Shown here: positions 7,735 to 15,116 of the stretch, piece by piece | How the letters are laid out: the number at the start of each line of letters is the position of its first letter | Position numbering within the stretch: the first letter of the stretch is position 1 | Source: JBCFBK01 sp038562555 | GTDB taxonomy: Bacteria; Bacteroidota; Bacteroidia; Bacteroidales; Prolixibacteraceae | DNA: 29,847 bases | Direction: 5' to 3' | NCBI GenBank assembly: GCA_038562555.1 | Contig: JBCFBK010000064.1 | Coordinates: forward strand, 1 to 29,847 | Notes under the pieces: generated by a model | Told to the model about the DNA's origin: nothing | The model's database searches: none | What the model saw: only the letters and a program-made list of their open reading frames with translations | Made by a program: the position numbers and the translations under genes

Positions 7735-9216
7735 CTATTTGGCCTTCACCTGCAAAGGTTTTTCAGTTTCTCCGGTCATTTTTCCGGGCAATACGAAAAC
7801 ATTTCCATCCTTATCTGAAAAATAAAGTCTGGAAACAGATGGCTGGCGTCCGTGTCCGTCAGCCCAAAAGGCATAAAATCCAGGATGGACATTTACGGCA
7901 CGGCGTGCATAGGTGTGATTGAATTCACTGTTGCCGGTCAGTCGTTTTATTTTAGCCCATTTCCTTCCATGATTTTTGCTGATCCACATTTCCATTTCGC
8001 CTCCGGTATTATACTCCTGCGGACCCGTCGCGGTCGGGGCTATAATTTTCCATTTTTTATTCTTTTCAATATAGATTGATCCCATGTCATAGGCGTTTCC
8101 GGCAGAAGTAAACGCATTGATCTCCCATTTCTGTCCGTTCCACCAGGCTGTATGCCAGGTCCTCGGTCCGTCCTCAGGCCCGGGCATCGGGCCTGAGGTT
8201 GTAATATACAGGATAACCGGCCTTCCTTTTTTGTCATAATTCACATCACAGATGTACACATTCCGTTCCTCGGAATCATAATCGTGGACGAGCGCTTCAT
8301 TCGAGACTTCCTTAAGCGGAGTCTCAAGCGGTATTCCCTCAACAGTCTGCCACGTTTTCCCAAAATTCCTTGTTTCGATATAATACAGGTTCGTTCTAAA
8401 ATCCAGTCCGCCTCTCACCGGACGATTTGGATGATAATTGAACGAAGAACCAATCGTTTTCCCCTGGTTTCCACTGCTCTGATATTGCCCCTGACCCAGA
8501 AGCGACAAATCATTCCACGCCGACCACTCAATGCCGTCTTTACTGGTCATCCAGGCAATGACCCTTCCACCTATTTTTTCGTAATGGGTAAACAAACCGG
8601 TAAAACCTTCTTCATCGTTGTAATACATCTGAAGATAAGAAAAATTATCCATCGGTACCTTTTTGCCATTCACGATTTTAGTGGCGGGTATCCGTTCAAA
8701 TTCAGAGATATCGAACGGAGTCCGGCTGCGGTGAATAAAAGAAGGTCTTCCTGTTCCATGCGATGTCGAAAAGATCCAGATGTAACCCTCTTTATCAACC
8801 TGCATAACCGGATTGTCGTGTGCATCGCTGGTCGCCTTGTCCAGTACAATGGTAGGCCGGGCAACTTCGCCGGTTTTATGATCAAAGTATGACACCATGT
8901 GGTACAAGGTATTTCCCGATTCGTTTGCCCCGCCATAACAAAAGAAGGTCTTACTTGCTTTCTTTACGTAGACCGAAAACGGATAGTGGTTGGCCGGATA
9001 AGTGCCGAGCCCGCCACTGTACTTATACCTGTACTGATTTGTCACAGGTCCCCGTTGTCCGGCGCCTCCGATGTTGTACCAGATTCCACGGTAGCCGGTG
9101 TCTTTTTGGTTCAACAACCGGGCCTTACCGTATATGCTGTCCGTTTGTGAACAAACGACCAATGAGAGCAAGACCAATCCTGTGATGAGAACTGCTTTAC
9201 ATAAATTTCTATACAT
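7735..9216 (-). CDS. BNR-4 repeat propeller protein, candidate polysaccharide lyase
   Basis: A 493-residue secreted protein with an N-terminal signal (about 1-24; Cys22 sits in a poor lipobox, so signal peptidase I or lipoprotein processing are both possible). The opening GYRGIWYN...QYRYKYSGGLGTYPANHYPF...KTFFCYGG is the hallmark of the BNR_4 family, with repeated Asp-box-like blades after it. This family includes ulvan lyases of PL24/PL25 type, which use two histidines, a tyrosine and an arginine. Here H133 (SDAHDNP), H153 (STSHGTG), Y198/Y199 and R218 fall in corresponding order. It is the last gene of the polysaccharide locus, next to GH105, which removes the unsaturated uronic acids that lyases make. 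Lyase activity is inference; it could be a non-catalytic propeller or a different uronate lyase. Confidence 0.75.
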   Translation of the reverse strand: MYRNLCKAVLITGLVLLSLVVCSQTDSIYGKARLLNQKDTGYRGIWYNIGGAGQRGPVTNQYRYKYSGGLGTYPANHYPFSVYVKKASKTFFCYGGANESGNTLYHMVSYFDHKTGEVARPTIVLDKATSDAHDNPVMQVDKEGYIWIFSTSHGTGRPSFIHRSRTPFDISEFERIPATKIVNGKKVPMDNFSYLQMYYNDEEGFTGLFTHYEKIGGRVIAWMTSKDGIEWSAWNDLSLLGQGQYQSSGNQGKTIGSSFNYHPNRPVRGGLDFRTNLYYIETRNFGKTWQTVEGIPLETPLKEVSNEALVHDYDSEERNVYICDVNYDKKGRPVILYITTSGPMPGPEDGPRTWHTAWWNGQKWEINAFTSAGNAYDMGSIYIEKNKKWKIIAPTATGPQEYNTGGEMEMWISKNHGRKWAKIKRLTGNSEFNHTYARRAVNVHPGFYAFWADGHGRQPSVSRLYFSDKDGNVFVLPGKMTGETEKPLQVKAK

Positions 9217-9244
9217 GATTTTTGATTTAAAAAATTTTCAATAC

Positions 9245-10345
9245 TTACCGCTTCAGTTTGAAGACCTCACTCGCAGCAAGCAAAAATGCGCCTGTTCCAT
9301 AAACCTCCCAGCTCTCTTCATTGAAATTCCTCCGGGGATCTCCGCCGATCGGCTGAACCCATCCCACACGTCCTTCGTCACTTAAACAGGCAGTTAAGCC
9401 CACCCATGATTTTTCCACTGCCGGCAAATAGGTTTTTTTATCCAGTAACTTGTTATTGACTCCCCATGCAAGCGCGTAACAGAAAAATCCGGAACCACTG
9501 ACTTCTCCTCCGGGATAAGAATCCGGATCAAGCAAACTGGCCCGCCACAAACCGTCCGCTTGTTGCAAACTCACGATACGGGCAGCCATCTCCTTGAACA
9601 AATTTTCATAAAACGGGCGCTGAGGGTAGTCGGCCGGCAATTCCTGGAGGATCCGGACCAGTCCGCCCATGACCCAACCGTTCCCGCGTGACCAGAATAT
9701 GCGCTCGCCATTGGCTTCCCTCCGTCCTGAGCCGTCAGGTTTGATTACATAATTCAAATCGCGGGCGAACAGGTGCTCTTCCTTATTAAATAATAAATCG
9801 TAACACTCCTTATAGCATTGATCATTACACTTCAGAAAATTGTCATTGCCTGTTGTTACTCCCAGCTTTACCAGTGTGGGCGGGGCCATAAACAACGCGT
9901 CACACCACCACCACTTAATCACATCTACCTTGCCCTTTGTGGGATAAGGCTCAGTCAGAAAACGCGTCAGGGTATCGATCGTGGGCTGGATCATCTCCTG
10001 ATGTTTCTCCTTCCTGTAAAGATCAATATAGGTCTGGCAGATGGCCACATCGTCAGCGTTATACCACCACTTGTGCGGCTGCCACTGCTGCGTGCTCCCC
10101 ATATCCATCATGGCCTGGTAGATGGTTTTTGATTTCGTGGTCTCCCAGGCTGCATATACACCCGCATAAAAAGCCCCGTTGGTCCAGTCCCTCGGGTTAT
10201 GTTTCGGATTTTTCAGTTGCCAGTCGGTGACTTTCGTTACCACCGATTTTATGTATTTTTTACCAAATACCTTGTTATTAGAGGCGTATACAAATCCGGG
10301 GGAAACCAAAATACATAATACGAACAAAGCAATTTTATTTTTCAT
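9245..10345 (-). CDS. GH105 unsaturated uronyl hydrolase (YteR/YesR-like)
   Basis: A 366-residue (alpha/alpha)6-barrel enzyme with a cleavable signal peptide (about 1-21, cut after VYA), so probably periplasmic. GH105 enzymes hydrate the 4,5-unsaturated uronic acid left at the non-reducing end by lyases, releasing it from rhamnose. Seen here: YNADDVAICQTYIDLY with D99/D100, the catalytic-Asp motif WWWCDALFMAPP with D149, the WSRGNGW motif at 218-224, and the C-terminal YGTGAFLLAASEV. The length is normal. It lies 28 bases upstream of the BNR-4 gene and is preceded by a leader that is nearly repeated before the DUF5000-family gene. The family is very sure. Whether the target is unsaturated galacturonate or glucuronate cannot be read. 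Confidence 0.92.
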   Translation of the reverse strand: MKNKIALFVLCILVSPGFVYASNNKVFGKKYIKSVVTKVTDWQLKNPKHNPRDWTNGAFYAGVYAAWETTKSKTIYQAMMDMGSTQQWQPHKWWYNADDVAICQTYIDLYRKEKHQEMIQPTIDTLTRFLTEPYPTKGKVDVIKWWWCDALFMAPPTLVKLGVTTGNDNFLKCNDQCYKECYDLLFNKEEHLFARDLNYVIKPDGSGRREANGERIFWSRGNGWVMGGLVRILQELPADYPQRPFYENLFKEMAARIVSLQQADGLWRASLLDPDSYPGGEVSGSGFFCYALAWGVNNKLLDKKTYLPAVEKSWVGLTACLSDEGRVGWVQPIGGDPRRNFNEESWEVYGTGAFLLAASEVFKLKR

Positions 10346-10390
10346 ATGTTTTTCTTTTCAATTTAACTATGTATAACTTGCGTACTAAAC
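10343..10390 (-). repeat. duplicated 5' leader, copy A (upstream of GH105)
   Basis: Reading toward the GH105 start codon, the leader opens with GTTTAGTACG, then a variable AT-rich stretch, then AGTTAAATTGAAAA and a short A-rich run before ATG. Copy B at 12983-13030 has the same length, the same distance to its ATG and most of its bases identical, including the exact blocks GTTTAGTACG and AGTTAAATTGAAAA. Similarity stops abruptly upstream of GTTTAGTACG. Equal placement suggests a shared internal promoter, RNA-processing site or translation-initiation element. Confidence 0.75.
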
Positions 10391-10422
10391 GAACGTTCGC
10401 GGCATTCACAGGAACACAATAT

Positions 10423-11754
10423 TCAATATTGCATGGCCCAAAAAGCAACAGAAGCGATGTTCACAAATGCCCTGTTTGCTGAATCCCAGTTACCGGTAGC
10501 CTTAATGCGGATATAGCGGATTTTTTCTGCATTTTGGAGGCTGAACTCATGCCCTGCCATAGCCGCTGCAATATCTTCGGAGGTATTATCACTTCGGGTT
10601 GCAGTTGTCGCGACAATATTCCCTGAAGGCCTGTTTACCGTACATGTCTGCAATAAAGTCCAGGTCTCGCCAAATTCCCCGTTGTGCTCATCCGGATTAT
10701 AATTCGCATCCGGACTCGCCGATCCCCAGATTTCGAACTCCCTCAAATTCCCACCGGCATATAACCGGGTGGCTCCTCCTCCGGAATTCCCCCTTTGGAA
10801 CAGTTTCATTTTTGTCAGCTCGAATTCTGCTCCCAGGTCAATTGTAAACCATTGCGGCATTGAATGCCCGTTGACTTTGGAAAGATAAGTGCTGTTGCCA
10901 TCCACGATGACATTCTCATTCTTCCATATATTATTGACCGTACTGGCTGCTGCATTGGGCTCTGAATAGTCGCCCGGAAGTGAATATAAACTCAATGCTG
11001 ATTTATCAACTTCTTTCTCCTCTTTTTTGATTTCCAATGCGATCTCTTCATAGGCCGTTTTGAACGTATCGATTGCCGTGGAATCGGGAATAAAGATTGT
11101 TGAGAGCCGGATAAATCCCTGGGAAGCTTTATAGTTCCTTAGCCAGATACTGTCAAGACCCGCTTCAAAGTTTACAGTATGGGTTTCCCCTTCTCTGTCT
11201 TCATAGATGATTTGCTCTGAAACTGTTCCTTCATCTGCATTCTCCCATTTTATATTTACCCCTTCATCCTCTGAATAACTGAACGTTTTTATCGCACGAT
11301 TCAGTAAAGTGCTTCGGTATTTATCGCCATAAACGGCACCGATAACTTCAGCTTTAACTGAACGATTGCCCATATTATCTAATGTGACGATATCAAAGGT
11401 ATATGACTGCTCCAGCATATTGTCTAGAATGATATTGACGGTATCAATTCCTGTTGTACGTACGATAGGCACTACAGTCGAATCTTTACTGTTATTCCAG
11501 TAAACTCTTGCCGAGACCACCGACGGATCGGACATAATCAGCCATGACAATCCAATCCTGTACTTACCGGGATAAACATGTATTGAATCGGCCTTTCCCG
11601 GATAAAAAACTTCTCCGCCCTCCATAAATTGCTGATAATTGTCGGTCATTTCATCGCAGGAATAAAAAACACACATGACTACACAAATGATCATCAGACG
11701 AAATACCGGTCGCAATAACCGATTTTTATTTTTATAGCTCAATTGATTATTCAT
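10423..11754 (-). CDS. DUF4998-like surface lipoprotein with C-terminal discoidin-type domain
   Basis: A 443-residue lipoprotein: a long N-terminal signal ending in a lipobox with Cys33 (VFYSC), followed by acidic DEM as in surface-exported lipoproteins of Bacteroidota. Residues about 35-240 resemble DUF4998 (paired fibronectin-like beta domains). Residues about 270-443 form an F5/8 type C (discoidin/DUF5000-like) domain with MPQWFTIDLGAEFELTKMKLFQR, REFEIWGSASPD, YIRIKATGNWD and a C-terminal SVAFWAMQY. This domain is paralogous to the one in the next lipoprotein (PQWFTFDLG, WEIFGSMEP, YLRWKTNAAW). It probably binds glycan at the cell surface beside SusCD. It starts 16 bases after the upstream gene ends, so the two are co-transcribed. 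Confidence 0.8.
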   Translation of the reverse strand: MNNQLSYKNKNRLLRPVFRLMIICVVMCVFYSCDEMTDNYQQFMEGGEVFYPGKADSIHVYPGKYRIGLSWLIMSDPSVVSARVYWNNSKDSTVVPIVRTTGIDTVNIILDNMLEQSYTFDIVTLDNMGNRSVKAEVIGAVYGDKYRSTLLNRAIKTFSYSEDEGVNIKWENADEGTVSEQIIYEDREGETHTVNFEAGLDSIWLRNYKASQGFIRLSTIFIPDSTAIDTFKTAYEEIALEIKKEEKEVDKSALSLYSLPGDYSEPNAAASTVNNIWKNENVIVDGNSTYLSKVNGHSMPQWFTIDLGAEFELTKMKLFQRGNSGGGATRLYAGGNLREFEIWGSASPDANYNPDEHNGEFGETWTLLQTCTVNRPSGNIVATTATRSDNTSEDIAAAMAGHEFSLQNAEKIRYIRIKATGNWDSANRAFVNIASVAFWAMQY

Positions 11755-11770
11755 TTCATTTTCGTTTTAG

Positions 11771-12985
11771 TCATTTATATTCTTCGATGACACTGCCGTA
11801 AATCGTAATCTCAACAAGATTGATATGTCCGATTGAACTTCCTCCCCAGGCAGCGTTCGTTTTCCAGCGCAAATAGCGAACCGGCACATCCACCGCGTCA
11901 AATTCAAATTCCTCCCCATCAATCTGACGTTGAATATCTTCATTGTTATACTCTCCCAGAGGCAATCCTGAAGGCTTGAATGACACACAGGGTTGATTAC
12001 GCATGGGAGTCCAGCTTTCATCCCAGCTACCGTCAGAATTTGGCTCCATCGATCCGAATATTTCCCATTCTTTAATTGACCCCGCATTATAAATGTAGGA
12101 TGCTCCGCTTGATCTGTTGAAAACAACGATTCTTGATAAATTAGCCTTTACCCCCAAATCGAAAGTAAACCATTGCGGAATGCCATATCCTACAGTAGTA
12201 ACAAAATCACTGTTACTGTAATCCTCATCCCAGATTTTGTCCATCGTGCGACCAGTCATGTGGGGCTTATTCTGATCGGTTGGCAAATCGACCTGGCTGA
12301 ATTTTCCTTTGTCCAATTTTTGTTCAAACCACGGATGATAGGTATCCTCAAAAGTATCACTGGTATTGTCCCACCGGTCCTTCACATAAATACCAAACGG
12401 GCGGCTTATTGAATCGTAGCCCCGAACACTAAACTCTCCCGCAGCGACCGATGTATAAAACGTTTCAGCATCCACCCATTCACCAAGAGAATCAAGTGTT
12501 GTTACATAGATCCGGACATCCGCTTCGGTAGAATTCTTTATATTAAATTTTATTCCCCCAAACGTTTCCTTAACGGTATTCACGATCGATTCATGGACTT
12601 CATAGACAGGTGATTTTTGTGGCTTTACGGTCACCACCACAGGTTCCGATTCCAGGGCGTTCCGCCCTACGGTAACGATCTTGACCTTGTATTCCGTGGT
12701 ATCACCAAATCCGTCAACAATCAGGTTATTTGCATAAAAAGATGATTTTATCTCCCGGGGAACTCCCGTCCTGATTTCATACCTGGCCTTTACGTACAAT
12801 AAATTGTTGTCGACAGGCAGCTTATAGCTGATTCTTGCCGCCCCGGGCAATGATTCCACCGCCAGATCTGTGACTTGTGACGGGAGCGCTCCTTCCTGAT
12901 TGACAGGAATATGATTATCTTCTTCACATCCAAATGCGATAAACAGCAACAGGAATGAGAGTAAAAAGAAGTTCTGTATATTCAT
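11771..12985 (-). CDS. DUF4959-DUF5126-DUF5000 surface glycan-binding lipoprotein
   Basis: A 404-residue lipoprotein with Cys20 in FIAFGC followed by EED, an acidic export signal for the cell surface. The order of domains is DUF4959 (about 24-122), DUF5126 (about 123-225) and DUF5000, a discoidin-like fold (about 240-402), with IPQWFTFDLGVKANLSRIVV, IKEWEIFGSMEPN and VPVRYLRWKTNAAWGG. Proteins of this build are standard partners of SusCD in loci for uronate-containing or complex glycans and take the SusE/F-like surface-binding role. It follows SusD after a 169-base gap, which is unusually wide within this operon and holds leader copy B. The ligand is unknown. Confidence 0.83.
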   Translation of the reverse strand: MNIQNFFLLSFLLLFIAFGCEEDNHIPVNQEGALPSQVTDLAVESLPGAARISYKLPVDNNLLYVKARYEIRTGVPREIKSSFYANNLIVDGFGDTTEYKVKIVTVGRNALESEPVVVTVKPQKSPVYEVHESIVNTVKETFGGIKFNIKNSTEADVRIYVTTLDSLGEWVDAETFYTSVAAGEFSVRGYDSISRPFGIYVKDRWDNTSDTFEDTYHPWFEQKLDKGKFSQVDLPTDQNKPHMTGRTMDKIWDEDYSNSDFVTTVGYGIPQWFTFDLGVKANLSRIVVFNRSSGASYIYNAGSIKEWEIFGSMEPNSDGSWDESWTPMRNQPCVSFKPSGLPLGEYNNEDIQRQIDGEEFEFDAVDVPVRYLRWKTNAAWGGSSIGHINLVEITIYGSVIEEYK

Positions 12986-13030
12986 ATATTTATTTTTTCA
13001 ATTTAACTGTGCAAAATTTTCGTACTAAAC
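12983..13030 (-). repeat. duplicated 5' leader, copy B (upstream of DUF5000-family lipoprotein)
   Basis: Partner of copy A at 10343-10390. It has the same length and the same start-codon distance, with exact GTTTAGTACG and AGTTAAATTGAAAA blocks and scattered differences between them. It lies in the 169-base gap after susD, the largest gap within the operon apart from the sigma and fecR junctions, which suits an internal promoter or processing site that sets a separate level for the downstream genes. Confidence 0.75.
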
Positions 13031-13154
13031 TTCACCTCTTTCAGATTGAGCACCAACGTATGGAACTCGTCAAATAATCATTCACATGGGCGAAAGCTGC
13101 GACGTTTATGGCTCGTTTCATTTGTGTATCATTTTCATAATTCATAGTAAAACA

Positions 13155-15104
13155 TCAATAACCATAATTCTGGACCAATTTGCGATTGATCAGTAGTTCG
13201 TCATCCGGTATCGGCCAGAGATAATCGCGTGTCATGAATGTCTGTGAGAACAATACCCTTTTTCGATAATAGTACTCCGGTGCATTCTGATCGTAGTCCC
13301 ATCCTGCAATTGGATTGTTTAACTCCAGATGAGCTGTCTTCCATCTTCTCAGGTCCCAAAAACGGTGACCTTCAAATGCCAGTTCAATTAAACGCTCCTG
13401 CCGGATAATTTCCCGTAAGGTTGATTGCTGTTGATAATACGACTTATGAATGGCATAATTTTCCCACGCGTCCTCAACTGAGGGTATTCCTGCCCGTTCT
13501 CTGACCTTGTTGACCCAGATGTAAGGAGAGCCATCCGTATCGCCCGAACCTGAAGGACCATAAGCTTCGTTCAGCGCTTCTGCGTATAACAGGTAGAGAT
13601 CGGCTAAACGGATTACAGGCCAGGGATAGGTTTTTATCGTGTATCCTGCGGTTCCGGTGGTTGAAACAACACTCTCATAATTTACCAGTTTTTTTGGCCA
13701 GTATCCTGTTACTCCGGTTCTGGCAGTTGTTGCAGCAACCTGTAATTGTCCTGCCCGGCATTGGATCAGATACTGATCTTTATCGTTCAGGCTCCCTTGC
13801 CCATACCATAAACCGCCGTCAAAAGCCAAACTGGCATAGAAACGTGGTTCCCGGTCAAAATGAAGCCCGACTGTTGTATATCCCGGTTGCATATAATATT
13901 TGTATTCCCCGGTCACTTCCCGTAAGTTATACCGACCTGCATAGTTGTAAAATTTATCTTCCGACAAAGGCAAACCATGAGATGAATAATACATTTCGGC
14001 TATCTTCAGGGGAGGAGAATATTTCCCCAACGTGTTTGTATTCCCTTTTGTTTCAGGGTATTTGCTCGCAATAATTCCCGGAGGGGTGGCATTTTGCTGA
14101 GCATTGTTCGACATGCTGTTGGTATTGGCCCAGATAATCTCTCCATTCCATTTTACAGAGACACTATTCCGGATTGCGACAAGGGTTTTTGTTGAGTCAG
14201 AAAGCGAATACTGTTGCAAAGGGGCATCCGTGTAATTATACAACCTATATCCCAATTCTTCACAAAGGGCTACGGCCGTGCTGCATGCCTCTGCCGCCTT
14301 TATCCATTTCTCCGGTTGAGCCGTACTACCGAATAAAGGGACACCATCTTCATTATCAATCCCCGCATAATCCGGATTCCCGTTAAACAAAGGACTGGCC
14401 GCTGTCACCAAAACCAACGCCTTAACCGAGAGGCAAACAGGTTTGGTAATTCTTCCCAGCTCTGTCGCCTCAAGATCAATCCGTAAAGGAAGATCCGAAG
14501 CTGCCTCATCAAGCAACCGGGTGATATAATCGACACAATCGTCGACAGGCGCCCTGTAAATCTTAACCTCATCTACTCCGGCCGATATGGGCAGATTCTC
14601 TCTGATAATCGGGATGGCACCATACATCCGGAATAACCAGAAATGGTAATAGGCCTTCAGAAATTTCACTTCCGCAATCCACCTGATCTTCTCGTCATCA
14701 GTGATATCCGTTACCTTATCGATATTCTCAAGGAAAATATTGCAGTCCCTTATTCCTTTAAACGGGTTACTGCCACCATAGGTATTACTCCAATAGCTCA
14801 AATAGGGACTTACTGAATTTTGGAGTCCCTGCGCAATCGAAACGGAAGCATTCCACGAGGTCGTCTTGATATACGGGAATAAAAACCAGTATTCATCTCC
14901 TCCTGCAATAGCCGGATCATAAGCAGCATTCCCATGAGAGGGGAGATAACGGTAGCAAGTAAACAAATACTTTTCTGCTGTACTTCTCATCGTAAACGCA
15001 TTATCGATTGTAGCCACGTTATCCGGAACAACATCCAGGTAATCACAGCCTGACAGCACAGGGATCAATAACGCAAGAGAAATATAATACCTGATATTTT
15101 TCAT
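13155..15104 (-). CDS. SusD/RagB-family outer-membrane nutrient-binding lipoprotein
   Basis: A 649-residue lipoprotein with Cys20 in VLSGC followed by DYLDVVPD, the typical SusD opening. TPR-rich helices follow (AEVKFLKAYYHFWLFRMYGAIPII at about 165-190 is the classic SusD helix). The C-terminal RagB/SusD region contains RQERLIELAFEGHRFWDLRRW and the closing LWPIPDDELLINRKLVQNYGY. It caps the SusC barrel and delivers oligosaccharides to it at the cell surface. It starts 12 bases after the SusC stop, so the two are translationally close partners. At about 100 residues longer than SusD of B. thetaiotaomicron, it is within the family's range. Confidence 0.96.
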   Translation of the reverse strand: MKNIRYYISLALLIPVLSGCDYLDVVPDNVATIDNAFTMRSTAEKYLFTCYRYLPSHGNAAYDPAIAGGDEYWFLFPYIKTTSWNASVSIAQGLQNSVSPYLSYWSNTYGGSNPFKGIRDCNIFLENIDKVTDITDDEKIRWIAEVKFLKAYYHFWLFRMYGAIPIIRENLPISAGVDEVKIYRAPVDDCVDYITRLLDEAASDLPLRIDLEATELGRITKPVCLSVKALVLVTAASPLFNGNPDYAGIDNEDGVPLFGSTAQPEKWIKAAEACSTAVALCEELGYRLYNYTDAPLQQYSLSDSTKTLVAIRNSVSVKWNGEIIWANTNSMSNNAQQNATPPGIIASKYPETKGNTNTLGKYSPPLKIAEMYYSSHGLPLSEDKFYNYAGRYNLREVTGEYKYYMQPGYTTVGLHFDREPRFYASLAFDGGLWYGQGSLNDKDQYLIQCRAGQLQVAATTARTGVTGYWPKKLVNYESVVSTTGTAGYTIKTYPWPVIRLADLYLLYAEALNEAYGPSGSGDTDGSPYIWVNKVRERAGIPSVEDAWENYAIHKSYYQQQSTLREIIRQERLIELAFEGHRFWDLRRWKTAHLELNNPIAGWDYDQNAPEYYYRKRVLFSQTFMTRDYLWPIPDDELLINRKLVQNYGY

Positions 15105-15116
15105 AATGATTGCATT

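Noticed and set aside
8284..8892. A 202-codon plus-strand ORF inside the BNR-4 gene.
   Set aside because: It is antisense to a well-supported gene, its product has no recognisable family, and its composition is that of a complementary-strand shadow.
10390..10399. A perfect 10-bp palindrome, CGAACGTTCG, just upstream of leader copy A.
   Set aside because: It is absent from copy B and occurs once among the gaps I read; a single 10-bp palindrome is expected by chance at this scale.
10417..10431. CAATATT-C-AATATTG inverted repeat over the stop codon of the DUF4998-like gene.
   Set aside because: The one-base centre cannot form a hairpin loop without melting pairs, it is AT-rich and partly coding, and it has no U-tract.
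13041..13145. A 34-codon minus-strand ORF in the susD-to-DUF5000 gap whose product has a stretch faintly like the end of the discoidin-type lipoprotein (RA..N.A..AF).
   Set aside because: The resemblance covers about a dozen residues and there is no ribosome site or family match. It is more likely leader or spacer DNA.
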